A stretch of DNA of 62,562 bases from Sphingobium sp. (GCA_017984895.1 JAGNYO010000008.1:1-62562); one strand, 5' to 3'. Counted from the stretch's first letter, positions 46,045 to 54,038 are shown. Notes: generated by a model not told the origin, from the sequence alone. Program-made: numbers and translations.

Positions 46045-46728
46045 CTAGACCGGCAGCACTGCGCCAAAGACCAGCGCAGGCTCGCCCGGTGCGGAAAGCA
46101 TCATATCCCCGCCCGCGCGATCTACCATCTGCCGCGTCATCCATGCGGCGGCGGACCGGGATGTCACGGCGTCGTCGCGCAACTCGCCGGAGAGCGCGGC
46201 GCGATATTCTGGGTCCAGCACGATCTTCTGCCCCTGCCCGCGCACAGCGAGTTCGATGCGCCCTGGCTGCACCTCTACGCCGATATCGAGCTGCCCACCG
46301 CGCACCAGCGCATCGCCTGCTATCAGCGCGAGATTGAGCAGCACCTTCGTCGCACGCTTGTTCAACGCTTCGTTGGGAACCAGCCAGCCGACCTTGACCC
46401 GGCCGGACGAGGCGAACATGCCCTCGATCGCCTGCCGCGCTTCATCGGGTGGCACTGCATCGCCATAGCCACCGGCAGACCCGAAGGCGAGACGGAAGAA
46501 TTTGAGCTTGGCGGCCGATGTGCGCGCGCTTTCGGCCAGCAGATCAAGGCAACGGGCACGCATCTCAGGGTCCGTCTCGTCGGCCATCAACTCCAGCCCG
46601 TTGTTGAATGCGCCGACCGGGCTGAGCAGATCGTGGCACAGGCGCGAGCATAGCAGCGCCGCGAAATCCAGCACCGGATCGGTCTGCTGCGCTGATGCCT
46701 GACTGCTCATTTCATTCCCCAAAAGCAT
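46045..46728 (-). CDS. chpT: Histidine phosphotransferase ChpT
   Basis: ChpT relays phosphate from CckA to CtrA and CpdR. The protein forms a dimeric pseudo-kinase: a helical hairpin with the phospho-histidine H32 in LLCSRLCHDLLSPVGAFNNG, and a C-terminal degenerate GHKL domain (VLLNLALIAGDALVRGGQLD, then AAWMTRQMVDRAGGDMMLSA). At 227 residues it matches the family. I prefer ATG 46728, with GGGAGA just upstream. ATG 46710 with GGGGA is nearly as good, and the frame extends to 46773. It lies upstream of cheA on the same strand, separated by about 170 bases carrying the CtrA box. Confidence 0.9.
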   Translation of the reverse strand: MLLGNEMSSQASAQQTDPVLDFAALLCSRLCHDLLSPVGAFNNGLELMADETDPEMRARCLDLLAESARTSAAKLKFFRLAFGSAGGYGDAVPPDEARQAIEGMFASSGRVKVGWLVPNEALNKRATKVLLNLALIAGDALVRGGQLDIGVEVQPGRIELAVRGQGQKIVLDPEYRAALSGELRDDAVTSRSAAAWMTRQMVDRAGGDMMLSAPGEPALVFGAVLPV

Positions 46729-46779
46729 ATATTCTCCCGTCTTTGCCGTCATGGCGGCGCAGACGCAAGCCACATCGCG

Positions 46780-47190
46780 TCAATCCTCGCAGACAATCAG
46801 GTTTACAGGCACAAAACGGTCATGGAGTCCGCCCGTTCCCACCTGCCAGAGCGCACAGGCTCCGCCCGGCGCACAGATCAGCCATAGCATCCCACCCTCC
46901 TGGGCCATCTCTGCATCGCAGGCAGACGGCACAGCATTTCCGCCGGGGTGAGAATGATAATGGCCCAACACCGCAAGGCCGCCGGCGCGCGCTTCCCGAT
47001 GCGCCGCAAACAACACCGCAGGGTCCAGCTCAAAGCGTTGGGCTGGATCATCGGCGACGTTGGCGGCGGGGCGCGCCTCGCTGATCCGCCCCTCCCCGCC
47101 CAGTAGCAAACCGCAGATCTCGGCATTGGGGCTGGCGGCGGCATGTGCCTTAATCCGCGCCAGCAGCGCCCTTGATATATGCACCGTCAT
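46780..47190 (-). CDS. JAMM/MPN+ metallopeptidase domain protein
   Basis: A 136-residue stand-alone JAMM (Mov34/MPN) protein. The zinc site is complete: E24 in AEICGLLLGG, and the HxHPx5PSxxD motif (H79, H81, D92) in GHYHSHPGGNAVPSACD. Bacterial relatives cleave ubiquitin-like sulfur carriers, remove small peptides during cysteine or siderophore biosynthesis, or act as Mec+ hydrolases. No ThiS/MoaD-like partner is encoded nearby, so the substrate is unknown. The ATG at 47190 is where homology begins. It diverges from rluD with only 17 bases between the start codons. Confidence 0.88.
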   Translation of the reverse strand: MTVHISRALLARIKAHAAASPNAEICGLLLGGEGRISEARPAANVADDPAQRFELDPAVLFAAHREARAGGLAVLGHYHSHPGGNAVPSACDAEMAQEGGMLWLICAPGGACALWQVGTGGLHDRFVPVNLIVCED

Positions 47191-47207
47191 CCCCACATGC
47201 CTACGCC

Positions 47208-48179
47208 ATGGGGGATGGAAGTTCCAGAGTGACGGCAATTGTCGACGAGGCTCTTTCCGGCGCGCGGCTGGACAAGGCGCTGGCCGTGCTTGTCCCCGCG
47301 CTTTCCCGAGAGCGGGTGAAAGCGCTCATCCTCGGTGGGCAGGTTGCCGGTGCGGATGGACGAGCGCTGTGTGATCCCTCCGCAAAGGTCGCCGCTGGCC
47401 AGTGCGTCCTTATCACCCTCCCCGCGCCTGCGCCCGCCGAGGCCATCGCACAGGATATTCCGCTCGATATCATCTATGAGGATGCGCATCTCGTCGTGAT
47501 AGACAAGCCCGCCGGGCTGGTCGTCCACCCGGCGGCGGGCAATCTTGATGGCACGCTGGTCAACGCATTGCTCCATCATTGCTCGGGCCAGCTTTCAGGG
47601 ATCGGCGGGGTGGCGCGCCCCGGCATTGTCCACCGCATAGACAAGGAAACCTCCGGCCTTCTGGTCGTCGCCAAATCCGACACCGCACATGAGGGGCTGG
47701 CCCGCCAGTTCAAGGATCACAGCATAGCCCGGCGCTATCTCGCGATTGCCAGCGGCCATCCCCGCCCAATGAGCGGCACGATCGAGACGTGGATCGGCCG
47801 GTCAGAGCGGGATCGCAAGAAGATGGCGGTGCAACAGGAGGGCCGCGGCAAGCATGCCATTACCCATTATCGCACGCTCGAAACGCTGAAGGGCGCAGCA
47901 TTGATGGAATGCCGTCTGGAAACTGGCCGCACCCATCAGGTGCGCGTCCATATGGCGCATATCGGCCATGCGCTGATCGGCGATCCAGCCTATGGCCGAG
48001 CCTACAGCCAAGCCGGGCGCATGAAGGCGGGCGATGGTGGCGCAAAGAATAACTTCCGTCGCCAGGCGTTGCATGCTGCCGCGCTGGGGTTTATCCATCC
48101 TATAACGGAGGAAAAGCTCGTCTTTGAAAGCGCTCTGCCTGCCGATATGCAGGAACTGTTAAGCCAGCTCCGCGTATAG
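47208..48179 (+). CDS. rluD: 23S rRNA pseudouridine synthase, RluA/RluD family
   Basis: This enzyme isomerises uridines, probably U1911, U1915 and U1917 of 23S rRNA if it is RluD. An S4-like domain (ALSGARLDKALAVLVPALSR, RVKALILGGQVAGADG) precedes the catalytic domain. The catalytic Asp is in GIVHRIDKETSGLLVVAKS, followed by GRTHQVRVHMAHIGHALIGD and RRQALHAAALGFIHP. From ATG 47208 it has 323 residues; an in-frame GTG at 47232 or ATG at 47172 are alternatives. The next gene downstream is rpoH, a common sphingomonad order. RluA or RluC specificity cannot be excluded. Confidence 0.92.
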   Translation: MGDGSSRVTAIVDEALSGARLDKALAVLVPALSRERVKALILGGQVAGADGRALCDPSAKVAAGQCVLITLPAPAPAEAIAQDIPLDIIYEDAHLVVIDKPAGLVVHPAAGNLDGTLVNALLHHCSGQLSGIGGVARPGIVHRIDKETSGLLVVAKSDTAHEGLARQFKDHSIARRYLAIASGHPRPMSGTIETWIGRSERDRKKMAVQQEGRGKHAITHYRTLETLKGAALMECRLETGRTHQVRVHMAHIGHALIGDPAYGRAYSQAGRMKAGDGGAKNNFRRQALHAAALGFIHPITEEKLVFESALPADMQELLSQLRV

Positions 48180-48249
48180 ACGGGGGCTGGCAATCGAAGC
48201 GGCGTCGCCCATAAGGGGACGCAGAGGGAAAGGACCAGGGTAAGACGAC

Positions 48250-49152
48250 ATGGCCAAAGGGAACACTTCCAGCGCGCTTGTGCCGGTGCTTGGCACGGAT
48301 GCCAGCCTTAATCGCTATCTTGCGGAGATCCGCAAGTTTCCGATTCTGACGCCAGAGCAGGAATATATGCTGGCCAAGCGCTATCAGGAGCATCAGGACC
48401 CTGAAGCCGCTGCCCAGCTTGTCACCAGCCACCTCCGTCTCGTCGCCAAGATCGCGATGGGCTATCGCGGCTATGGACTGCCGGTCAGCGAGCTGATTTC
48501 GGAGGGCAATATCGGCCTGATGCAGGGCGTTAAGAAATTCGAGCCGGATCGCGGCTTTCGCCTCGCCACCTACGCAATGTGGTGGATCAGGGCGTCGATC
48601 CAGGAGTTCATCCTGCGCTCGTGGTCGCTCGTGAAAATGGGCACCACGGCGGCGCAGAAGAAGCTGTTCTTCAACCTGCGGCGCATGAAGAACAATATCG
48701 AGGCGTTTGAGGATGGCGATCTCCACCCCGATGACGTGACCAAGATTGCTACCGATCTTGGCGTGTCCGAGGAGGATGTCGTCAGCATGAACCGCCGGAT
48801 GGCGATGGGCGGAGATACTTCGCTCAACGTGCCGATGCGCGAGGATGGCGAGGGCCAATGGCAGGATTGGCTGGCCGATGATGGCCCATTGCAGGACGAG
48901 CGCGTCGCCAATGCCGAGGAGCAGGACATCCGGCACGGCCTGCTGCTGGAGGCCATGGACAGCCTTAACGACCGCGAAAAGCATATCCTCGCCGAGCGTC
49001 GTCTCGCCGAGGAGCCGAAAACGCTGGAGGAACTGAGCCAGGTCTATGGCGTATCGCGTGAGCGGGTTCGACAGATCGAGGTGCGCGCTTTCGAGAAGCT
49101 GCAAAAGGCGATGATGCGGATCGCGGGCGAGCGGCGCCTGATGCCTGCCTGA
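48250..49152 (+). CDS. rpoH: Heat-shock sigma factor RpoH
   Basis: A 300-residue sigma-32 type factor. Region 1.2/2 includes LNRYLAEIRKFPILTPEQEY and LVTSHLRLVAKIAMGYRGYG, then FRLATYAMWWIRASIQEFIL. The RpoH box region is AQKKLFFNLRRMKNN, and region 4 has LNDREKHILAERRLAEEPKT and LEELSQVYGVSRERVRQIEV. It directs RNA polymerase to chaperone and protease genes. AGGACC and AGGG motifs lie 10-20 bases upstream. Another rpoH copy may exist elsewhere, as in other alphaproteobacteria. Confidence 0.96.
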   Translation: MAKGNTSSALVPVLGTDASLNRYLAEIRKFPILTPEQEYMLAKRYQEHQDPEAAAQLVTSHLRLVAKIAMGYRGYGLPVSELISEGNIGLMQGVKKFEPDRGFRLATYAMWWIRASIQEFILRSWSLVKMGTTAAQKKLFFNLRRMKNNIEAFEDGDLHPDDVTKIATDLGVSEEDVVSMNRRMAMGGDTSLNVPMREDGEGQWQDWLADDGPLQDERVANAEEQDIRHGLLLEAMDSLNDREKHILAERRLAEEPKTLEELSQVYGVSRERVRQIEVRAFEKLQKAMMRIAGERRLMPA

Positions 49153-49203
49153 GTCGCACTCAGGCGGGCCACGGCAAAGGAGTCATCCGGCTGATAGGGC
49201 AGG

Positions 49204-49270
49204 AAAAACCCGACACTCCTCACAAGGAGCGCCGGGTCAGGGGTGGGTTAGCCACCAAGGACCTCCCACT
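49204..49270 (-). ncRNA. Candidate small RNA, minus strand, downstream of rpoH
   Basis: On the minus strand the region folds as a GGTGG-CTAAC-CCACC stem-loop (49242-49256) followed by a strong terminator. CCCGGCGCTCC pairs with GGAGTGTCGGG around TTGTGA and is followed by TTTTT (49204-49208). No minus-strand protein gene lies on either side, so this terminator has no other owner. A promoter-like pair lies just upstream at 49277-49304. Predicted length is about 67 nt; the 5' end is an estimate. Confidence 0.45.
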
Positions 49271-49276
49271 GGTCGC

Positions 49277-49304
49277 ATTATGAACATACAGATTTGCTGC
49301 TAAA
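49277..49304 (-). promoter_or_regulatory. Candidate promoter of the minus-strand small RNA
   Basis: Minus-strand CATAAT (49282-49277) as -10 and TTTAGC (49304-49299) as -35, with a 16-base spacer, in an AT-rich patch. The -10 fits well and the -35 poorly. Confidence 0.3.
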
Positions 49305-49370
49305 ATTCCGTGACTCGCGTCAAAATACGCAAATTTTGCGCGAATCCCTTGCAACGCTTATAGGGCACGC

Positions 49371-49856
49371 ATGGCTATTTTCCCCCGCCCCGTTTCTCCC
49401 AAAAATGCTGCCGGCGACCTGTGGGGCTATCTGCTCGAAAAACGGGCGCATCGCTGGCCGCTGCTCGGTGTTTCGATGGCATTGACCTGGGTAATCATCT
49501 GGGTGTTCGTGATCGATGCCAATACCAATATCAAGCCGAAGCAAAACCAGATCACCTATTTCCAGAACTGGCAGGCGGATCGTTCGGACATCACCGTCAT
49601 CCTGCAACAGAAGAAAGATCTGGCGGCGAGGGTCACGGCGCTCCACGCCAAGCAGAAGGAAATGCAGAAGGTCGCCGACATATTCGGCATCGAATGGCGC
49701 GAGGATGCGAAACGCAATGCCGCGCGCGAAGCCGAAGCAGTGCGTATCCTGAACGCCCAGATCGACAAGCGGCTGGCCGAGGCGCAGGCGAAGCTCGAAG
49801 CAGGCGCGCCGCTAACCACGCAGCCTCCCTCGCCCGCTTCCGGCACGGTGGAATGA
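49371..49856 (+). CDS. Single-pass membrane protein with coiled coil, unknown
   Basis: I do not recognise this 161-residue protein. It has a short cytoplasmic N-terminus (DLWGYLLEKRAHRW), one transmembrane helix (about 31-50; LLGVSMALTWVIIWVFVIDA), then a charged region predicted to be a coiled coil (ILQQKKDLAARVTALHAKQK; AREAEAVRILNAQIDKRLAE) and a Pro-rich end. The topology resembles FtsB/FtsL-type or other bitopic scaffold proteins, but this is only a shape match. Its stop overlaps the ribD start as ATGA, so it is translated with the riboflavin genes. Confidence 0.75.
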   Translation: MAIFPRPVSPKNAAGDLWGYLLEKRAHRWPLLGVSMALTWVIIWVFVIDANTNIKPKQNQITYFQNWQADRSDITVILQQKKDLAARVTALHAKQKEMQKVADIFGIEWREDAKRNAAREAEAVRILNAQIDKRLAEAQAKLEAGAPLTTQPPSPASGTVE

Positions 49857-50836
49857 CGGGCAGCCCGGCGGATGCGCGCTTCATGCGTGCCGCGATTGCG
49901 CTCTCGCTGCGTGGACAGGGACGCACCCAGCCTAACCCCAATGTCGGCTGCCTGATCGTCAAGGACGGGGTCGTCATCGGGCGCGGATGGACACAGCCTG
50001 GCGGGCGGCCTCATGCCGAGGCGCAAGCACTTACCCAGGCGGATGGCCTGACAGACGGCGCGACCGCCTATGTTTCGCTCGAACCCTGTTTTCACCTGTC
50101 GCCACGTGGGCCGCGTTGTGTCGAGTTGCTGCACCGCACCGGCATAGCCCGCGTCGTCATTGCCGCAACCGACCCTGACCCGCGCACCAACGGCCAGAGC
50201 ATCGACTGGCTGCGCACCCAGGGTTTGCAGGTCGATACTGGCGTGTTGGAGGCGGAAGCCCGCGTCGCGATGGCGGGATTCTTTACGCGCCAAGTGCTGG
50301 GCCGCCCGGCGGTGACGCTGAAGCTCGGCCTTTCTCTGGATGGCTGCATCGCCTGCGCCGATGGCACGAGCCAGTGGATCACCGGCAACGCAGCGCGTGC
50401 GCATGCGCACATGATCCGCGCCCGGCATGACGCGATCCTCGTCGGGCGCGGCACATGGTGGGCAGACAAGCCCCGCCTCGATGTGCGATTACCCGGTCTG
50501 GAGGATCGCGCGCCGCAGCGCATCCTGCTGGGCCACGGCACCGCGCCCGATGGCTGGGCGATCATCGATGATCCCGCAGCCATCGCGGACCTTGAGGGCG
50601 TTGCCAGCCTGATGGTGGAAGGCGGAGCGCAAGCGGCGGCGGCATTCCTGCGTGAGGATCTGGTCGATAGTCTGCTGCTTTATCGAGCGCCGATCCTCAT
50701 CGGCGGGGGCAGGCCCGCGCTCGGCGACATCGGCCTGCCCTCGCTCGACGCCGCCCACGGCCGCTGGCGGCTGATCGACCGGCGGATGCTGGGCGTGGAT
50801 GCGATGGAGGTTTACGCGCGCGTCCGGGCGGGCTAG
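49853..50836 (+). CDS. ribD: Bifunctional riboflavin deaminase/reductase RibD
   Basis: RibD deaminates and then reduces the pyrimidine intermediate made from GTP. The 327-residue protein has the deaminase domain (about 1-140; RTQPNPNVGCLIVKDG, the zinc site HAEAQAL and LEPCFHLSPRGPRC). The reductase domain follows (LKLGLSLDGCIACADGTSQW, ILVGRGTWWADKPRLDVRLP). The segment SLMVEGGAQAAAAFL binds NADPH in relatives. It starts in an ATGA overlap with the membrane-protein gene and is followed 9 bases later by ribE. Confidence 0.96.
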   Translation: MTGSPADARFMRAAIALSLRGQGRTQPNPNVGCLIVKDGVVIGRGWTQPGGRPHAEAQALTQADGLTDGATAYVSLEPCFHLSPRGPRCVELLHRTGIARVVIAATDPDPRTNGQSIDWLRTQGLQVDTGVLEAEARVAMAGFFTRQVLGRPAVTLKLGLSLDGCIACADGTSQWITGNAARAHAHMIRARHDAILVGRGTWWADKPRLDVRLPGLEDRAPQRILLGHGTAPDGWAIIDDPAAIADLEGVASLMVEGGAQAAAAFLREDLVDSLLLYRAPILIGGGRPALGDIGLPSLDAAHGRWRLIDRRMLGVDAMEVYARVRAG

Positions 50837-50845
50837 AGCGGAACC

Positions 50846-51481
50846 ATGTTCACCGGCATCGTTTCCGACATCGGCACCATCCTCTCCGCAAACCAGCGCG
50901 GCGACCTGCGGCTCGTCATTTCCTGTGATTACGACATTGACGGCGTGGCGCTCGGCGCGTCCATCGCTTGTTCAGGCGTTTGCCTCACGGTGGTCGACAA
51001 GGGCGCAGGCGCGGATGAAGATTCCACGAGCAACGGCTGGTTCGCGGTCGACGCCTCGGCCGAAACGGTGCGCCGCACCGCGCCGGGCATGTGGGAAACG
51101 GGACGCCGCCTCAACCTCGAACGCGCGCTCAAGCTGGGCGACGAACTGGGCGGTCATATCGTTACCGGCCATGTCGATGGCATCGCGACTGTGGTCGGTG
51201 TTTGCGACGAGGGAGAATCACGCCGCGTCGGTTTCACAGTCTCCCCGGAAATCGCGCCGTTCATCGCATCCAAGGGGTCTGTCACGGTCGATGGCGTATC
51301 GCTGACCGTGAACGAGGTGGTGGACCACAAAAGCGAGACGCATTTCAGCGTCAATCTGATCCCCCACACATGGGCGGTCACGACCTTGGGCGAACTGACC
51401 GTCGGGCGGCCGGTGAACATCGAAATCGACGTGCTGGCGCGCTACCTTGCCCGGCTCAAGGAACGCATCACCGTCGTCTGA
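50846..51481 (+). CDS. ribE: Riboflavin synthase, alpha subunit
   Basis: Riboflavin synthase dismutates two lumazines to riboflavin. The 211-residue protein shows the internal two-fold repeat of lumazine-binding domains: FTGIVSDIGTIL, SIACSGVCLTVVDKGA, NLERALKLGDELGGHIVTGH, then SVTVDGVSLTVNEVVDHKSE and FSVNLIPHTWAVTTLGEL. Its stop codon forms part of a half-site (TGATGTGAT, 51479-51487) that matches the palindrome in front of ribB. Confidence 0.96.
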   Translation: MFTGIVSDIGTILSANQRGDLRLVISCDYDIDGVALGASIACSGVCLTVVDKGAGADEDSTSNGWFAVDASAETVRRTAPGMWETGRRLNLERALKLGDELGGHIVTGHVDGIATVVGVCDEGESRRVGFTVSPEIAPFIASKGSVTVDGVSLTVNEVVDHKSETHFSVNLIPHTWAVTTLGELTVGRPVNIEIDVLARYLARLKERITVV

Positions 51482-51529
51482 TGTGATCCCGTGCTTGACG
51501 ATCACATTATAATGTGATTATTCACATTT
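51479..51529 (+). promoter_or_regulatory. Palindromic operator and promoter of the HTH-RibB gene
   Basis: ATCACATTATAATGTGAT (51501-51518) is a perfect 18-bp palindrome with TATAAT (51508-51513) at its centre. Further half-sites are TGATGTGAT at 51479-51487 and TTCACATTT at 51521-51529, about three and two helical turns from the matching halves. TTGACG precedes at 51495. The 48-base gap holds no Shine-Dalgarno before the ATG and is too short for an FMN riboswitch. Repressor binding here, perhaps by RibB's own HTH, is inferred. Confidence 0.7.
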
Positions 51530-52813
51530 ATGCAGACTCAACCGCTCGTCAAACACATCATCGGCCTGATCAACTCGGGCGAAATGTCGCGTTCAGGCCT
51601 TGCCCGCGCCGCCGGCCTCCATGCCAACAGCCTGCGCAAGCTCGGCGATGAAGAGTGGAACCCCACCGCCGAGACGCTGTCCCGACTCGAGGCCTATCTC
51701 GCAAAACGCGAAAGCGGCACCGCACTTGCCAGCCCGGAAGAAATTATCAACGAAGCACGCAACGGGCGCATGTTCATCCTGGTCGATGACGAGGACCGGG
51801 AAAATGAGGGCGACCTCGTGATTCCCGCCCAGATGGCGACGCCGGATGCGATCAACTTCATGGCGACCCACGGGCGCGGCCTCATCTGCCTCGCGCTCAC
51901 CAAGAGCCGGGTAGAGCATCTTGGCCTGGACCTGATGAGCCGAGCCAATGGCACCCGGCACGAAACCGCCTTCACCGTCTCGATCGAAGCGCGCGAGGGC
52001 GTGACCACCGGCATATCGGCGGCAGACAGGGCGCGGACCGTCGCGGTCGCAATCGACTCCTCCAAAGGCCGGCAGGATATTGTTACCCCCGGCCATGTAT
52101 TCCCGCTGGTGGCGCGCGATGGCGGCGTGCTGGTGCGCACCGGCCATACAGAGGCGGCGGTCGATGTGTCGCGGCTGGCGGGTTTGAACCCTTCCGGCGT
52201 AATCTGCGAGATCATGAAAGACGACGGCACCATGGCGCGGCTGGATGATCTCATCCCCTTTGCCCAGCGCCACAGCATGAAGATCGGCACGATCCGTGAC
52301 CTGATCGCCTATCGCCGCCGCCATGATCATCTGCTCGAAAAGCGTGCCGAGGTGACATTCACCAGTCGCTGGGGCGGGGAATGGAAAGCCATCACCTTCT
52401 TCAACCGGGCCACGCAAAACGAACAGCTTGTCCTTCAGAAGGGCCATATCGACCCTGACGCCCCTACCCTCGTCCGCATGCACCAGATGAACCCGCTGGT
52501 CGACGCGCTCGGTGAGGAAAGCCCGCGATCGGGCGTGCTGGCGCGCGCCATGGAGATCATTGGCGAGGAGGGCGCGGGCCTGATTGTCGCTATCAACCGC
52601 CGCGCGCCGGATGATTTCACGCGCATGCTGCGGCAACGATCCGGCGAGACACCGCGTGACATGGATGAATTGCGGGATTATGGGGTCGGCGCGCAGATCC
52701 TCGCCGATATGGGGGTGCATGACATGGTGCTGCTCACCAACACGCAGCACAGCCTCGTCGCGCTCGATGGCTATGGCCTCGCAGTGGTGGGCCAGCGCTC
52801 CATTGATATTTAA
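51530..52813 (+). CDS. ribB: DHBP synthase RibB with N-terminal HTH and degenerate GTP-cyclohydrolase half
   Basis: The 427-residue protein has three parts. Residues 1-60 look like a Cro/XRE-type helix-turn-helix (MSRSGLARAAGLHANSLRKL, then WNPTAETLSRLEAYL). Residues 68-275 are the DHBP synthase that makes the four-carbon unit of riboflavin from ribulose-5-phosphate, with intact DDEDRENEGDLVIPA, HGRGLICLAL and VRTGHTEAAVDVSRLAGLNP. Residues 285-427 follow the GTP cyclohydrolase II fold but lack the zinc cysteines and the RQEGRGIG arginine motif (MHQMNPLVDALGEE replaces the Cys-rich stretch), so that activity should be lost. A perfect palindrome lies upstream. No Shine-Dalgarno is seen, so translation may start on a nearly leaderless mRNA. 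Confidence 0.92.
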   Translation: MQTQPLVKHIIGLINSGEMSRSGLARAAGLHANSLRKLGDEEWNPTAETLSRLEAYLAKRESGTALASPEEIINEARNGRMFILVDDEDRENEGDLVIPAQMATPDAINFMATHGRGLICLALTKSRVEHLGLDLMSRANGTRHETAFTVSIEAREGVTTGISAADRARTVAVAIDSSKGRQDIVTPGHVFPLVARDGGVLVRTGHTEAAVDVSRLAGLNPSGVICEIMKDDGTMARLDDLIPFAQRHSMKIGTIRDLIAYRRRHDHLLEKRAEVTFTSRWGGEWKAITFFNRATQNEQLVLQKGHIDPDAPTLVRMHQMNPLVDALGEESPRSGVLARAMEIIGEEGAGLIVAINRRAPDDFTRMLRQRSGETPRDMDELRDYGVGAQILADMGVHDMVLLTNTQHSLVALDGYGLAVVGQRSIDI

Positions 52814-52825
52814 GGAGTATCCGAG

Positions 52826-53248
52826 GTGGCCCATTTCCTGATCGTCGAGGCGCGGTTCTACGACCATCTCAATGACCTGCTGATTGAGGGGGCGGCGGCA
52901 GCGCTCGAGACCGCCGGGCACACGCACGAGGTGCTCAGCGTGCCTGGCGCGCTCGAGATTCCGGCCGCAGTCGCCCTCGCGAGCGAGAGCGGACGCTATG
53001 ACGGCTATATCGCCATCGGTGTCGTCATTCGCGGCGAAACCTACCACTTCGAGGTGGTATCGAACGAAAGCGCCCGCGCCCTGATGGCCCTGTCGCTGGA
53101 TGGCCTGCCCATCGGCAACGGCATCCTGACGGTCGAAAACGAGGCACAAGCCCTCACCCGCGCCCGCCGCACCGAGAAGGACAAGGGCGGCGAAGCGGCC
53201 AAGGCAGCGATGCGCATGCTTGAACTGCGCGCGAAATTTGCTGGCTGA
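52826..53248 (+). CDS. ribH: 6,7-dimethyl-8-ribityllumazine synthase
   Basis: RibH condenses the RibB product with the RibD-derived pyrimidine. The 140-residue protein opens [20 protein letters not shown], with the phosphate-binding loop [20 protein letters not shown] and its catalytic His in [22 protein letters not shown] is the second landmark. Translation starts at GTG 52826, with AAGGAG about 9 bases upstream, just after the ribB stop. It completes the set ribD-ribE-ribB-ribH. Confidence 0.96.
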   Translation: MAHFLIVEARFYDHLNDLLIEGAAAALETAGHTHEVLSVPGALEIPAAVALASESGRYDGYIAIGVVIRGETYHFEVVSNESARALMALSLDGLPIGNGILTVENEAQALTRARRTEKDKGGEAAKAAMRMLELRAKFAG

Positions 53249-53297
53249 TCCTCAGCGGTCGCGCTTTGCCCCTTGCCTGTCCCGCGTGCAGGCTTAC

Positions 53298-53978
53298 ATG
53301 AGAGTGATGGCCGCCGCCCCTATCCTTCCGCAAGACCCGACCCTTGACGAGGTGCGCGCCGCGCTGGCTCCGCTGATCGCGCGCAACGCCGGGTTCGATG
53401 GCTGGCGCCCGGCGGCAGTAGAAATGGCGGCTGCACAGCTGGGCCTCGCGCCCGAGATCGCCGCGCTGGCTTTCAGCGGGAGAGCGGTCGCGATGATCGA
53501 TGCCTGGTTTGCGCATATCGATAGCGCGATGCTGGCTGCCTGCCCGCCAGACCGCCTCGGGCCAATGAAGGTGCGCGAGAAAATTACAGCGCTCGTCGAA
53601 GCGCGGCTCGATGTTCTGGCGCCGGAGCGCGAGGCGCTGCGCCGGGCGCTCGCGATCCTCGCCATGCCACAAAATATGACGCATGCGGCCAAGCTGTGCT
53701 GGCGCGCGGCGGACCTGATGTGGCGCGCGGCGGGCGATACGGCGGTAGACTATAATCATTATACCAAGCGCAGTCTCGTCGCTGGGATCTATGCCGCTAC
53801 ACTGCTGGTGTTTCTCGATGACGACAGCGAGGGGCAGGCCGATACCCGCGCCTTTCTCGCGCGCAGGGTCGAGGGAGTAATGCGCTTCGAGAAGGCGAAA
53901 GCCCGCTTCTCAGCCAATGCGGAACGTCGCCCCAGCCTCGCGCGTTTTGTCGGCCGCCTGCGCTATCATGCGCGTTGA
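53298..53978 (+). CDS. COQ9-family ubiquinone biosynthesis protein
   Basis: COQ9 proteins bind lipids and assist ring hydroxylation in ubiquinone synthesis. The 226-residue protein has the typical FDGWRPAAVEMAAAQLGLAP, KITALVEARLDVLAPEREAL, and the conserved C-terminal LCWRAADLMWRAAGDTAVDY with NHYTKRSLVAGIYAATLLVF. Two ATG codons, 53298 and 53307, are possible starts and neither has a strong ribosome site. It follows ribH by about 50 bases on the same strand; a shared promoter is possible. Confidence 0.93.
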   Translation: MRVMAAAPILPQDPTLDEVRAALAPLIARNAGFDGWRPAAVEMAAAQLGLAPEIAALAFSGRAVAMIDAWFAHIDSAMLAACPPDRLGPMKVREKITALVEARLDVLAPEREALRRALAILAMPQNMTHAAKLCWRAADLMWRAAGDTAVDYNHYTKRSLVAGIYAATLLVFLDDDSEGQADTRAFLARRVEGVMRFEKAKARFSANAERRPSLARFVGRLRYHAR

Positions 53979-54038
53979 AAAGTTCACGCCCAGTTCAAAA
54001 CCCATGGAATAGCGCGCCGGACGACAAGGAGAAATTTG

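Noticed and set aside
51482-51529. FMN riboswitch in front of ribB
   Set aside because: The gap has only 48 bases, far shorter than the element, and ribD, ribE and ribH have even shorter leaders.
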